Assembly: GCA_910575255.1 (NCBI GenBank)
Contig: CAJTEM010000018.1
Coordinates: forward strand, 1-64,000
Source: Lachnospiraceae bacterium
Lineage (GTDB): Bacteria > Bacillota > Clostridia > Lachnospirales > Lachnospiraceae
Length of the DNA stretch: 64,000 nt
Direction: 5' to 3'
This document shows positions 1 to 9,680 of the stretch, one piece after another. The position numbers were made by a program, and so were the translations under genes. The notes under the pieces were generated by a model. It searched no databases, was not told the DNA's origin, and worked only from the letters and a program-made list of their open reading frames with translations. Numbering within the stretch: position 1 is the stretch's first letter; each line of letters opens with the position of its first letter.

Positions 1-102
1 ACTTCTAAATCTCTGCAAAGTCAAAATCCGCAGACCCTTTTCGATGGCTGCTCTCCCCGTTTCCCTGACTGTGTTTCGCGATTTCTTAACTTACTGACAT
101 TG
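1..102. repeat. Partial copy of MITE-like element (right arm)
   Basis: This stretch aligns without gaps to 63660-63761 with six mismatches in 102 bases (about 94% identity). In the complete copy at 63408-63761 that segment is the right half of a terminal inverted repeat. The left part of this copy lies outside the window. It ends in the same terminal sequence, CTGACATTG. Nothing in it looks coding. Confidence 0.85.
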
Positions 103-182
103 CCCCATGAAAAGTAACCGAAAAAGGGGTAAGCCTACTCGACCGAGTCAATAAAGAAGAAAAACAAGGAACTAAAAATACC

Positions 183-211
183 TTGCTACCTACTGAAAAA
201 TACCGTATAAT
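183..211 (+). promoter_or_regulatory. Sigma-A-type promoter of the radical SAM operon
   Basis: The -35 box TTGCTA (183-188) and the -10 box TATAAT (206-211) are separated by 17 bases. This lies about 40 bases upstream of the first ATG at 250, which has a GAGGT ribosome site. The promoter sits just downstream of the repeat at 1-102. Confidence 0.7.
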
Positions 212-249
212 TACTCAAGGAAGAATAGATAAGTGAAAAAGAGGTAGTC

Positions 250-2118
250 ATGAGAAAATTAGCCTTAAGTGACGAAATGTTATTATCCGTACAGCAGCCA
301 GCCCGTTATATCGGCAATGAAATGAATGCTGTGCATAAGGATATCTCTGCCGTGGATATCCGTTTTGCCATGTGTTTTCCGGACGTCTATGAGATCGGCA
401 TGTCTCATCTGGGAATGCAGATCCTTTATGATATGTTCAACCGCAGAGAGGATGTCTGCTGCGAGAGGGTCTTTTCTCCCTGGACGGATCTCGATTTGCT
501 GATGCGCCGGAAAGGAATTTTGCTGTTTGCCCTGGAATCCCAGGATCCGGTCAGGGACTTTGATTTTCTGGGCTTTACCATTCAGTATGAGATGTGCTAT
601 ACCAATATCCTGCAGGTATTGGATTTAAGCGGAATTCCGCTTCATGCAAAAGACCGGGGCGAGACAGATCCGCTGGTGATCGGCGGCGGCCCTTGTGCCT
701 ATAACCCGGAGCCTCTGGCACCTTTTTTTGATCTCTTTTACATTGGAGAAGGAGAGACACAATACGATGCACTCTTCGATTTATACAAGGAGAATCAACG
801 CTGTCAGGGTGGCCGCCAGGCCTTTTTAAGAGAGGCTGCCAGGATTCCGGGCATCTATGTGCCGGCATTTTATGACGTTACCTATCAGGAAGACGGTACG
901 ATCGCCTCTTTTAAGCCGAATCAGGAAGGGATTCCGGAAAGGATTGTCAAAGAATTGGTGGTGAACCCGGATGATAAACCCTACATTGAGAATCCGATCG
1001 TACCTTTCATCAAAGTGACACAGGACCGTGTGGTACTGGAGATTCAGAGAGGCTGTATCCGCGGCTGCCGCTTCTGCCAGGCCGGGAATATCTATCGCCC
1101 GCTGCGGGAACACAGTCTGGAATATCTCAAAAGATATGCCTGCCAGATGTTAAGCCGCACCGGCCATGAAGAGATTTCCCTAAGCTCTCTAAGCTCCAGT
1201 GATTATAGCCATTTAAAGGAGTTGGTTACCTTCCTGATCGAGGAATTTCACGGGAAAGGAGTCAATATCTCACTGCCCTCTCTGCGTATTGACGCTTTTT
1301 CCCTGGATGTGATGAGCAAGGTGCAGGACGTTAAAAAAAGCAGTCTGACCTTTGCTCCGGAGGCTGGCACACAGAGACTTCGGGATGTCATTAACAAGGG
1401 GCTGACCGAGGAAGTCATATTAAAAGGGGCAGCCGAAGCCTTCCGTGGCGGCTGGAACCGGGTCAAGCTGTATTTTATGCTGGGATTGCCGACAGAGACC
1501 AGGGAGGACAGGGAAGGGATTGCCCTGCTGGCCGAAAAGGTGGCTGAAACCTTTTATGACGAGGTTCCGAAAGAAAAGCGCAGCGGAAAGGTGCAGGTAA
1601 CCGCCAGCTCCTCTTTCTTTGTTCCCAAGCCGTTTACCCCTTTCCAGTGGGCCGGAATGTGTACGCGGGAAGAATTCCTGGAGCATGCCTATGTGGTAAA
1701 AGACAAGTTTAAAGAAATGAAGAATAAAAAGAGCCTCCGTTACACGTATCATGATGCAGATGTCACTATTCTTGAGGGTGTTTTAGCCCGCGGAGACCGG
1801 AAGGTAGCGGCTGTGATCGAGGAAGCCTACCGCAAAGGAGCGCTTTATGATTCCTGGACAGAACATTTCAACAATGATATCTGGATGCAGGCATTTAAGG
1901 ATTGTGGAATATCGATCGATTTTTACACGACAAGGGAACGCGGCCTCATGGAAATCTTTCCCTGGGACTTTATTGATGCAGGAGTTACAAAGGAATTTTT
2001 GAAAAGAGAATGGCAGAACGCAAACCGGGAACAGGTGACTCCCAACTGCCGTCAGCGCTGCTCGGGCTGTGGTGCAAGAGATTTTGGAGGAGGTGTCTGC
2101 TTTGAAGATCCGAATTAA
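250..2118 (+). CDS. TIGR03960-type B12-binding radical SAM protein
   Basis: A 622-residue protein with an N-terminal cobalamin-binding-like region (roughly residues 1-200) and a radical SAM core. The core carries the cluster motif CIRGCRFC (CxxxCxxC, first Cys at residue 269). The C-terminus is Cys-rich (CRQRCSGCG). This matches the family found in most Clostridia immediately before a TIGR03936 gene and an RNase E/G gene, which is the order here. The substrate is not established for the family. The link to RNase G, and in many genomes to the L21/L27 ribosomal genes, suggests an RNA- or ribosome-related modification; that is inference. The start at 250 has a GAGGT site at 5-6 bases. Confidence 0.85.
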   Translation: MRKLALSDEMLLSVQQPARYIGNEMNAVHKDISAVDIRFAMCFPDVYEIGMSHLGMQILYDMFNRREDVCCERVFSPWTDLDLLMRRKGILLFALESQDPVRDFDFLGFTIQYEMCYTNILQVLDLSGIPLHAKDRGETDPLVIGGGPCAYNPEPLAPFFDLFYIGEGETQYDALFDLYKENQRCQGGRQAFLREAARIPGIYVPAFYDVTYQEDGTIASFKPNQEGIPERIVKELVVNPDDKPYIENPIVPFIKVTQDRVVLEIQRGCIRGCRFCQAGNIYRPLREHSLEYLKRYACQMLSRTGHEEISLSSLSSSDYSHLKELVTFLIEEFHGKGVNISLPSLRIDAFSLDVMSKVQDVKKSSLTFAPEAGTQRLRDVINKGLTEEVILKGAAEAFRGGWNRVKLYFMLGLPTETREDREGIALLAEKVAETFYDEVPKEKRSGKVQVTASSSFFVPKPFTPFQWAGMCTREEFLEHAYVVKDKFKEMKNKKSLRYTYHDADVTILEGVLARGDRKVAAVIEEAYRKGALYDSWTEHFNNDIWMQAFKDCGISIDFYTTRERGLMEIFPWDFIDAGVTKEFLKREWQNANREQVTPNCRQRCSGCGARDFGGGVCFEDPN

Positions 2119-2815
2119 ATTTGCTAAAGAAGGGGCAATGAAATTCATCGGCCATCTGGATATGATGCGCTATTTTCAGAAGGTCATGCGCCGGGCTAAT
2201 GTAAATATCCGCTACAGCGAAGGCTTCAGCCCTCATCAGATCATGTCTTTTGCCGCTCCCTTAGGAGTGGGACTTACCAGCCGGGGAGAATATGTGGATA
2301 TCGAAGCGCTGTCCACGGATTCCTCCCAAGAGATGCTGCGCCGGATCAATGCAGCCATGACTGAAGGAGTAGAAGCATTGAGCTATCGAAGGCTTCCGGA
2401 TTCGGCAGCGTCTGCCATGTCCATTGTGGCAGCGGCAGATTATACTTTGTGCTTCCGCGAGGGATACGAACCCGGCAATTGGGAGGATTTCGCCGCAGGT
2501 CTGACGGAATTCCTAAAAAGAGATTCGATTCTTGTGCTGAAGAAGACGAAAAAAGGAGAAAGAGAGACAGATATCCGGCCATGGATTTACGGACTGGAGA
2601 TCCTTCCCGACAGGCGGCTGAGAATGCGGGTAGCTGCTGGCAGTGTTGCTAATCTGAAGCCTGAGCTTGTGATACAGGCCTGTCTGAAGGAACAGGGCAA
2701 GGAATTATCCGAATTCGCACTCTTGATCCACCGGGATGAGGTTTATGCAAATTGCGGGGAGGAAGGTTCCCCCATCTTCCGCCCTCTGGAAGATTTAGGA
2801 GAAGACATTGAATAA
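2102..2815 (+). CDS. TIGR03936-family radical-SAM-associated protein (DUF2344)
   Basis: About 237 residues, beginning KIRIKFAKEGAMKFIGHLD, the characteristic start of DUF2344/TIGR03936 proteins. I chose the TTG at 2102 over an upstream in-frame ATG at 2069. A near-perfect GGAGGAGG lies eight bases before the TTG, and the longer form would add residues atypical of the family. It overlaps the previous gene by 17 bases, so translational coupling is likely. Function is unknown; it is thought to work with the radical SAM protein encoded upstream. Confidence 0.85.
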   Translation: MKIRIKFAKEGAMKFIGHLDMMRYFQKVMRRANVNIRYSEGFSPHQIMSFAAPLGVGLTSRGEYVDIEALSTDSSQEMLRRINAAMTEGVEALSYRRLPDSAASAMSIVAAADYTLCFREGYEPGNWEDFAAGLTEFLKRDSILVLKKTKKGERETDIRPWIYGLEILPDRRLRMRVAAGSVANLKPELVIQACLKEQGKELSEFALLIHRDEVYANCGEEGSPIFRPLEDLGEDIE

Positions 2816-4088
2816 ATTAATTATCACTCGCTGGAATGGAAGAATTCTGACAGCCCTGTTTTCCCGGAAACAGGCATTGGAGCTGGGCCTGGAGGAAAAT
2901 GCTTCAATTCTGGGCAATATTTATATAGGAAGAATCATCCGCATTGTCAAAAATCTCAATGCGGCTTTCGTTGATTTCGGAGAAGGCCTGACCGGCTACT
3001 ACAGTCTGGAGGACAATCCCCTGTCACTGCCAATACAACAGTCAGTCAAAAAAGAAGAGCAAGAAACAGACGCTGACACATTTGGTATCTCTGCCGTTTC
3101 TTCCCGGGAGCTTAAGGGCGGCGATGAGATTATTATTCAGGTGGCAAAGGAAGCCATAAAAACCAAGGATCCGGTACTGAGCGCTAACTTAAATTTCCCT
3201 GGCAAATATGTCGTATTGACGACTGGAAAAAAGTCAATCAGCTTTTCTTCCAAGATTCATGACAAGGCATGGAAGGATCAGCTTCGCCCACAGCTTGACG
3301 AGCTTTTGCCGGTTGGTTCTGGTCTTATCGTCCGAACGAACGGTTATCTGATGGAAAAGGAAATTCTCACCGAAGCACGGCAGCTTCTGCAAATGTGCAG
3401 CCGGATTCTGGATTCTGCTGCTTACCGTACCTGTGGCAGCCTGTTATATGAGGCGGAACCGGAATATCTGAAAAGTATAAAAAGCAGTCACACAGGAACC
3501 CTGGAAGAGATACTAACCGATCAGCCGGATGTTTTCCATACCATCGAGGACTATCTGGAGCACAGCCAGCCAGAGGATCTGAAAAAGCTGCGGCTCTATC
3601 AGGATCCTCTTCTTACTCTGACCGGACTGTATTCGCTGAAAGCAGTTATGGAGCAGGCCTGCCAGAAACGGGTGTGGCTGAAGTCCGGTGGCTATCTGGT
3701 CATCGAACCAACGGAAGCCATGGTTGTGATTGATGTCAACACCGGCAAATATTCCGGTAAAAAGAACCAGAACGATACGATCCGCATGATCAATCTTGAG
3801 GCGGCAGAGGAGATCTGCCGCCAGCTCCGTCTGCGCAATCTCTCAGGCATCATCATGGTTGATTTCATTGACATGAGAGAGGAAAATGACAAAGCACTTC
3901 TGATGGAACATTTGCGCCGTCACGCTGCCCTGGATCCGGTAAAAACAACCGTTGTTGATATGACTCAGCTGAACCTGGTTGAGCTGACCCGGAAAAAAGG
4001 GAAAAAACCATTATGGGAACAACTCCTGGCTGTCAACGAAGAGAACGCGTCAGGATTTGTCCGCAAAGAAAGGAGGCAGGTTCCTTAA
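2808..4088 (+). CDS. rng: Ribonuclease E/G family endoribonuclease
   Basis: A 426-residue RNase E/G-type endonuclease for RNA processing and decay. An S1-like RNA-binding domain lies at about residues 28-75. The catalytic part keeps both metal-binding aspartates, in VVIDVNTGKYSG and IIMVDFIDM. TTG at 2808 overlaps the previous gene by 8 bases and has an AGGAGA site. The zinc-link CPxC motif that holds E. coli RNase E/G dimers together is absent after the LTRKKGKKPLWEQ stretch, and the protein ends about 30 residues later. Its TAA shares a TTAA with the stop of the convergent gene. The ribosomal L21/L27 genes that often follow in Clostridia are missing here. Confidence 0.88.
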   Translation: MNKLIITRWNGRILTALFSRKQALELGLEENASILGNIYIGRIIRIVKNLNAAFVDFGEGLTGYYSLEDNPLSLPIQQSVKKEEQETDADTFGISAVSSRELKGGDEIIIQVAKEAIKTKDPVLSANLNFPGKYVVLTTGKKSISFSSKIHDKAWKDQLRPQLDELLPVGSGLIVRTNGYLMEKEILTEARQLLQMCSRILDSAAYRTCGSLLYEAEPEYLKSIKSSHTGTLEEILTDQPDVFHTIEDYLEHSQPEDLKKLRLYQDPLLTLTGLYSLKAVMEQACQKRVWLKSGGYLVIEPTEAMVVIDVNTGKYSGKKNQNDTIRMINLEAAEEICRQLRLRNLSGIIMVDFIDMREENDKALLMEHLRRHAALDPVKTTVVDMTQLNLVELTRKKGKKPLWEQLLAVNEENASGFVRKERRQVP

Positions 4089-7000
4089 CGGGACTTCCTT
4101 TTCTTTTGGACTCCCCATATTCCGGCCGCCAGCAGAAGCGCTGCGAGAATCGCCACCTCCCAGGCCGGCCTTTTCTTCATCAGCACCAGTTCTCCTGAGG
4201 AGCCAGCCTCAAAGATCAGATAATCTCCGTCTCTTACAGAATCCATGATTTCGATTCCGCCATCCTTCACCACACCGACTCTGTCCGCATCTTTTGACAG
4301 GATATGAAGCGTTACCTGTTTTGGAATGGCGTCGTTTCTGGTATCTGCAATCTCATAGCTGCAATATTGGATCCCCCGGTATCCGGAAGGTATGTGAATT
4401 CCCGGCTTCTGCAATGCTTCCTGCGACGGCATCTCGGTTACCTGCAGGATTGCGTCCGGATAGAAGGCGGCTTCTGCCAGCAGCAGCGGCTTCGGTTCTG
4501 TGGAACTGGCAATCGTTGCCTTCCAGGGATGATAGAGAGCATGAATCTTGTAATTTTTACGGATATTTGACAGATCTGTCTCCTCCCACTGCTGGAAAAA
4601 TCCGTCTTTTTGTGGAATGTCCGGGATCTCTTCCGGAGTCAGGGATTGACCATACTGGCAGACCAGCCGCTTCACAATCCGGCCATCTGCCAGAAATGTT
4701 ACGGTCAGAGTCTGGAATTCCGGGGGCAGATCCTCCTTGCTTAGCAAGGTCTCATAGGAGATTCCTTCAGCCTCCTGCTTAAAAGAGATCCCATCTACAG
4801 CGCCCAGTCCATCCTCCACATAGAAGTTCTCCCGGACAGTTCCGTCTTCATCCCGGTCTCCGGCAATGCTTCCTTTCCACTCTCCGCCCGTGTCCGTCAC
4901 ACTGACCATGGCGTAATTCTCCCGCAGATTTTTGCCAAAACCAGCAATCCCTCCGATATAATCATTTCCGCTGATCTCGCACATCGAATAACTGCCTTGA
5001 ATCAGGGACTGGCTGATTCCGGCAATCCCGCCGGCATAATTGCCGTCAATGGTACCGATATCGCCGTAATTCTGGTTCGATGCCAAAACCCCGATCCGGG
5101 CGGTACCGGCAATCCCGCCGGCATAATCCTGCTGAACCAGAATGTCGCCGTCATTGCGGCAGTTCCTCACTGCTGCCTGTGCGTAGCGGTTCCTGTATAA
5201 GGACTCATCCCCATAAGTTTCGATATCCTTCTCCGGATCCAGATCTACTTCGATTCCGATCGTCCCCACAACACCGCCGGCCTGAAAATCAGAAAAAATA
5301 TTGCCTCGATTGGAGCAGCCGATGATCATTCCATTGCTCAAATCCTCAGCCTCTTCGGAGATGTCTTCAAATATATCCTCCTGATCGTCACGGATCTTGT
5401 CCTTTTCATTCCGAATCCGTTCTATCCCGTCGCTGATAATATCATGTGCTCCCTCCAGCTGGCCATCCAGGGTGTTCTTCTCCGAACGCAGCTGATCCTT
5501 TCCGGATTTTAAATTGTCCGAAAGGAAATCCAGTTCGTCATACAGCTGATCGAGCTGACCAGTCAGATCCTCATCCAATCCGTCAATATCATCGACCAGC
5601 AGGTCTTTATATTCCCGGGTCAAATCCAGAAATTCTTTCGAGGCTACCCGCAGAGAATCCAGATCATCCTCAAAATCCTGGACACCGTCAACGACTCCTT
5701 CGACCCGTTCCTCCAGCATGATCTGTGTATCTTCGGCAATATTTCCCGCGCAGTCATGCAGTTCGCTCAGCAACTGATACAAAGCCTGCAGTTCGCCCAA
5801 AACACCGGCATCCTCATCCGGTATATAATCATCCGGCAGGGTAATATCCCCGCCGAGCTGTCCGAGGAGCTCTCTGGCCCGCTGAATATTGGCCAAAACA
5901 CGGCTTTTTGCCCGGTCTGCCGAACGGCTTCCCAGATCCAGCTCCATATTCGCCAGAATCTCATCCATCTGATCCAGCTGCTTTTTTGCCTTGCCGTCAT
6001 AATCCTCGCGCTTGATCCTCCGCTCATCCTTCTTGTCTCTGGTAATATCCCGTATCGTTTTTACGATCTCATCTACCCGATCCAGATTGCCGATGGAGGC
6101 ATCCGTGGTTCCCTGAAGACTCTGTGTCATGGCATCCGTGGTATCAGAAATCCGGTCAATCTGATCTCCCAGCTGATCAAGGGCATCCTCATGATATTGA
6201 ATCATCAGAAAGGGTTCCATCTGGCCGGCAATGCCGCCGACATCCTTCCTTCCGGTTATGGAGCCGGAATTCTCACATAATACCATCAGACCAGTCTGAC
6301 GCCCGGCAATGCCGCCGATGTTATACCCGGTGTGTTCATAGCCGACCCTTCCGGAGTTGCTGCACTGCCGGATACTGCCGGAAGAAAGACCGGCGATTCC
6401 TCCGACATCATTGACCTTTTCCACCACAATCGTCGAAAGCAGCTTTTCCCGGTCTACAGCAATGGCGTTCTTGCTGTTGGTATCCTCGTCAAGTCCCTCT
6501 GAGGCGGCATTGATCTCTCCTTCATTCACCGAATTCTGAATGGTGCCGGCATTTTCACCAGCGATTCCCCCGATTCTCCGGTTTCCGGTCAAATCACTGT
6601 AATTTATGCAGTCTTCGATCACCCCGCTTGCTTCATTGATACCGGCAATCCCGCCAAGGGTTTCCAATGCCTCTCCGGTTCCCCAAAAACTGCAATTGAC
6701 AATTCTGCCCTTATTCGTTCCGGCAATGCCGCCGATCCGTTTCCTGCTTCCTTCCGGCTTCAGATCTCCATATAGCTTCAGATTCCGGACAACGGCTTCC
6801 TCCTCCAGATAACGGAACAGTCCCAGATTCGACCCGGGGCTAACAAGGTCCAGCCCACGGATCGTATGATGGTTGCCTTCAAAAGTACCGCAAAATACCG
6901 GAATCGGAGCGAACGCCTCTCCGCTCAGATCCAGATCCGCTTCCAGGATTACCTGCTTTCCCTCGGAATAGCTCTCGGATGTACATACCCTGGCCAGTTC

Positions 7001-7132
7001 CATGAGATCCTCTTTGGTACGAATCGTTATCACAGCCGGATCCGCATGAACCGGGAAAGAGACGGCAGGTACAGACGCCATAAAAAGTACCGCAGCCAGG
7101 ATCCCTGCTGTGCTTTTAGTTATGCTCTTCAT
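4085..7132 (-). CDS. Secreted GLUG-repeat / coiled-coil membrane-anchored protein
   Basis: About 1015 residues. Visible from the N-terminus: a signal peptide (hydrophobic core ILAAVLFMASVPAVS); six GGIAG-type GLUG motifs (about residues 135-310); a charged, helical, probably coiled-coil region rich in D/E/L/K (about 315-610); four more GLUG-type motifs (about 620-790); a Listeria-Bacteroides-repeat-like segment (VTFLADGRIV...); and a single C-terminal membrane helix (VAILAALLLAAGIW) followed by KKRKSR. It is therefore likely displayed outside and anchored in the membrane. The ATG at 7132 has AGAAGGAGG at 8 bases and overlaps the end of the MMPL gene by 17 bases, so the two are coupled. GLUG domains occur in surface proteins; function unknown. 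Confidence 0.8.
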   Translation of the reverse strand: MKSITKSTAGILAAVLFMASVPAVSFPVHADPAVITIRTKEDLMELARVCTSESYSEGKQVILEADLDLSGEAFAPIPVFCGTFEGNHHTIRGLDLVSPGSNLGLFRYLEEEAVVRNLKLYGDLKPEGSRKRIGGIAGTNKGRIVNCSFWGTGEALETLGGIAGINEASGVIEDCINYSDLTGNRRIGGIAGENAGTIQNSVNEGEINAASEGLDEDTNSKNAIAVDREKLLSTIVVEKVNDVGGIAGLSSGSIRQCSNSGRVGYEHTGYNIGGIAGRQTGLMVLCENSGSITGRKDVGGIAGQMEPFLMIQYHEDALDQLGDQIDRISDTTDAMTQSLQGTTDASIGNLDRVDEIVKTIRDITRDKKDERRIKREDYDGKAKKQLDQMDEILANMELDLGSRSADRAKSRVLANIQRARELLGQLGGDITLPDDYIPDEDAGVLGELQALYQLLSELHDCAGNIAEDTQIMLEERVEGVVDGVQDFEDDLDSLRVASKEFLDLTREYKDLLVDDIDGLDEDLTGQLDQLYDELDFLSDNLKSGKDQLRSEKNTLDGQLEGAHDIISDGIERIRNEKDKIRDDQEDIFEDISEEAEDLSNGMIIGCSNRGNIFSDFQAGGVVGTIGIEVDLDPEKDIETYGDESLYRNRYAQAAVRNCRNDGDILVQQDYAGGIAGTARIGVLASNQNYGDIGTIDGNYAGGIAGISQSLIQGSYSMCEISGNDYIGGIAGFGKNLRENYAMVSVTDTGGEWKGSIAGDRDEDGTVRENFYVEDGLGAVDGISFKQEAEGISYETLLSKEDLPPEFQTLTVTFLADGRIVKRLVCQYGQSLTPEEIPDIPQKDGFFQQWEETDLSNIRKNYKIHALYHPWKATIASSTEPKPLLLAEAAFYPDAILQVTEMPSQEALQKPGIHIPSGYRGIQYCSYEIADTRNDAIPKQVTLHILSKDADRVGVVKDGGIEIMDSVRDGDYLIFEAGSSGELVLMKKRPAWEVAILAALLLAAGIWGVQKKRKSR

Positions 7133-9500
7133 TGTCGGCACCTCCTTCTGTCCGAACAGGCTCTTTGGATGTTTCTCTGTCCTGCTTTACTGCTCCGCGG
7201 TTGAATTCCGTACGGTCAATCACCCAGTCAAATACCAGCAAAATCTGCGGCAGCACGGTCATGACCAGGATGATGGACACCAGAGTTCCTGCACCTAATG
7301 CCTTGCCAAGCGAAGCAATAATCGCATTGGAAGTCAGCCTTCCCACGGCAAAACCGGCACAGGTAAGAATGGTTCCTGAGGTGGCTACCGTCGGGAATGC
7401 CTGATTAAGGGCTTCTATCACAACTTTTCTGCGGTCCTCTGTCTGCTTGCGCAGATCCATGTAACGGCTGGTAATCACAATGGCATAATCGATCGTAGCT
7501 CCCATCTGAATCGCACTGACGATCAGATAACTGAGGAAGAACATCGTACCGCCCTTAAGCGGAGGAATCGAAAAATTGATCCAGATACTGCTCTGAATGG
7601 TCAGCACCAGCATAATCGGAAGTCCTGCCGACTGGAAGGTAAACAAAAGGATAATTCCCACAAACAGGGCTGTCAGGACACTGATCTTTACATTATCGGT
7701 CCGGAAGGATTTACTCAGATCATAGTCACTGGTCGAATCTCCGACCACATAGACTTCATCATACCAGACGCTGGCAATATCCCGTATCTGATCAATAATC
7801 TGAAAGGTTTCTTCCCCTTCGATCGGGCCGGTCATGGTAAATACAATCCGGGAATAGTTCTCTCCTTCCAACTGCTTTCTGGCGTTAGTAAGCGCTTCAT
7901 GCAGATCATCCACATCCTCTGACAAATCATCGTCCAGATCAATCGCGCCCTTCTCCTTTTGGTCATAAATGAAATCGACCATATCAATGATCGGGATCCG
8001 GTATTCATCGAGATTTTTCATAAAAGCGCCATACTGTTCCTGATCAATGGCATAGAACTGATACAAAAGACGTACCAGATCCAGATCCACGTCAGCCACC
8101 TCAGCGAATTCCCGCGGATTTAATTCATTTACCAGTATGTACTTTCCGTCATCATCCACCTCGATATTGCTGAGGCCAAGAACCGTGTCCACCCGCTCTA
8201 CCTGTTCCAGAGCCTCCACGATCCGCGCTTCCTTCTGATAGTCACCCTTGGGAACCACCAGAGCCATGGTGTTCGTTACCTCAAAGGTCTGTTCAATCCG
8301 TACCCGCGAGGTCATGTATTCGTTCATCTTATCTGCTTCGATAGAGGCATGGTCATAGACATATTCACATCGATTGGATAAAATACAGCCCAAGATCATT
8401 GCTGCCGCAAAAAGCGGAAGAACCAAATAGCGTGTTTTCACAACCAGACGTCCCCAGCCCCGGATCGACGGTACAAAGCTGCGATGTACGGTCTTCTCGA
8501 TCCATTTTGAGGACATCACAATCATCGCCGGCATCAGGAAGAATACGGTAATCAGGCTGAAAAGAATCGCCTTGGTCAGGACACGGCCCAGATCCATACC
8601 GATCCCGAACTGCATCAGCATCAATGCCACCATACCGGATACCGTCGTCAGGCTGCTGGAAGATATTTCCGGAATTGCCTTGCTGAGAGCCACAGTAACT
8701 GCCTCAATGGTATCCTTTGTCTCATGCTCCTCCATAAAACGGTGGAACAGGATAATGGCATAATCAATCGACAGCGCCAGCTGCAGAACGGCCGCCACTG
8801 CATTGGTTACAAAGGAAATCTCCCCGAACCAGAAATTCGTCCCCGTATTCAGCACGATTGCCACAACAAAGGTCATCATAAAAATGAAAATTTCCATATA
8901 GGTACCGGAGGTGAACAGCAGCACCAGCAGGATGATCACGGCCGCCACTGCCAGAATCCCCTTCATATCCTCTTTCAGCGCCGCACTGTCATCCTTATCA
9001 ACGGTCGTATAAAAAAAGACCTGATAATCCTTTAATTGTTCCCGTACATTGGCAATCGCCCGCTGAGAAAGCTCCGTATCCTCTTCCTCCTCAAAGGTCA
9101 GGGTAATAAGGGCACAGGCATCCTTATAGTAATCCGTAAGCTCATCATCCTCGTAAGTATCCTCAGACTCTTCCCAGTCAAAAAAACTGACAGAAGAGAT
9201 TCCCCGGATCTCTTCCAGAGCTTTTGCCTCCTCCAGGGCCTTCTCATAGGTAATGTTGGTAATCAGAACCTTCGCAGAACCAAAGGTCGTAAATTCCTCC
9301 TCCATGATATCCAGCCCTTGTCTGGTCTCTGTGGTATCCGGCAGATAATCTGTCAGTTCGGTATTCACTTTTGCCCGATTTAAGGTTGTCAGGCAATAAA
9401 TGCATGCAATCGCAAACAGAACGACAAAGGCGTTTCGCTTATTTACCACAAATGTCGCCAGCTGCATCATGAAATTATTGCGGTCAATCTTATGTTTCAT
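7116..9500 (-). CDS. MMPL/RND-superfamily transporter
   Basis: A 794-residue membrane protein with the duplicated RND layout: one N-terminal helix (AFVVLFAIACIYCL), a soluble loop, five to six helices, then a second helix, loop and helix block. The second half includes ATIDYAIVITSRY, typical of the conserved DY-containing helix in MMPL proteins, and the first half has SIDYAIILFHR in the equivalent place. Related proteins export lipids, surfactants or peptides using the proton gradient. The substrate cannot be read from sequence. The coupled downstream gene encodes a secreted coiled-coil/GLUG protein that could be an extracytoplasmic partner. Confidence 0.88.
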   Translation of the reverse strand: MKHKIDRNNFMMQLATFVVNKRNAFVVLFAIACIYCLTTLNRAKVNTELTDYLPDTTETRQGLDIMEEEFTTFGSAKVLITNITYEKALEEAKALEEIRGISSVSFFDWEESEDTYEDDELTDYYKDACALITLTFEEEEDTELSQRAIANVREQLKDYQVFFYTTVDKDDSAALKEDMKGILAVAAVIILLVLLFTSGTYMEIFIFMMTFVVAIVLNTGTNFWFGEISFVTNAVAAVLQLALSIDYAIILFHRFMEEHETKDTIEAVTVALSKAIPEISSSSLTTVSGMVALMLMQFGIGMDLGRVLTKAILFSLITVFFLMPAMIVMSSKWIEKTVHRSFVPSIRGWGRLVVKTRYLVLPLFAAAMILGCILSNRCEYVYDHASIEADKMNEYMTSRVRIEQTFEVTNTMALVVPKGDYQKEARIVEALEQVERVDTVLGLSNIEVDDDGKYILVNELNPREFAEVADVDLDLVRLLYQFYAIDQEQYGAFMKNLDEYRIPIIDMVDFIYDQKEKGAIDLDDDLSEDVDDLHEALTNARKQLEGENYSRIVFTMTGPIEGEETFQIIDQIRDIASVWYDEVYVVGDSTSDYDLSKSFRTDNVKISVLTALFVGIILLFTFQSAGLPIMLVLTIQSSIWINFSIPPLKGGTMFFLSYLIVSAIQMGATIDYAIVITSRYMDLRKQTEDRRKVVIEALNQAFPTVATSGTILTCAGFAVGRLTSNAIIASLGKALGAGTLVSIILVMTVLPQILLVFDWVIDRTEFNRGAVKQDRETSKEPVRTEGGADNEEHN

Positions 9501-9615
9501 TATGCTTGTTTCTACTCCTTTTACTGCTTCTGCTTCCCTTTTGCGGCCGAAATTACCGGTTCGGAATCAGAAGGAATCCGGCCTTCCGGCAGAGGGGATA
9601 TTTTTGATATGCTAT

Positions 9616-9644
9616 ATCATAGCTCCTCAGGCCAAATTAATCAA
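9616..9644 (-). promoter_or_regulatory. Promoter for the MMPL-GLUG operon
   Basis: Read on the minus strand, -35 TTGATT (9644-9639) and -10 TATGAT (9621-9616) are spaced by 17 bases. The MMPL start lies about 115 bases downstream. The rest of 9501-9680 is intergenic, with no ORF or strong terminator that I can defend. Confidence 0.55.
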
Positions 9645-9680
9645 TCCTTTTTGCTCTGGCATTTGGTTCTTTTTCGTTTC

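Noticed and set aside
4294-6812. Several plus-strand open frames of 60-174 codons
   Set aside because: They are antisense to the repeated GLUG coding sequence; their length reflects its codon bias, not separate genes.
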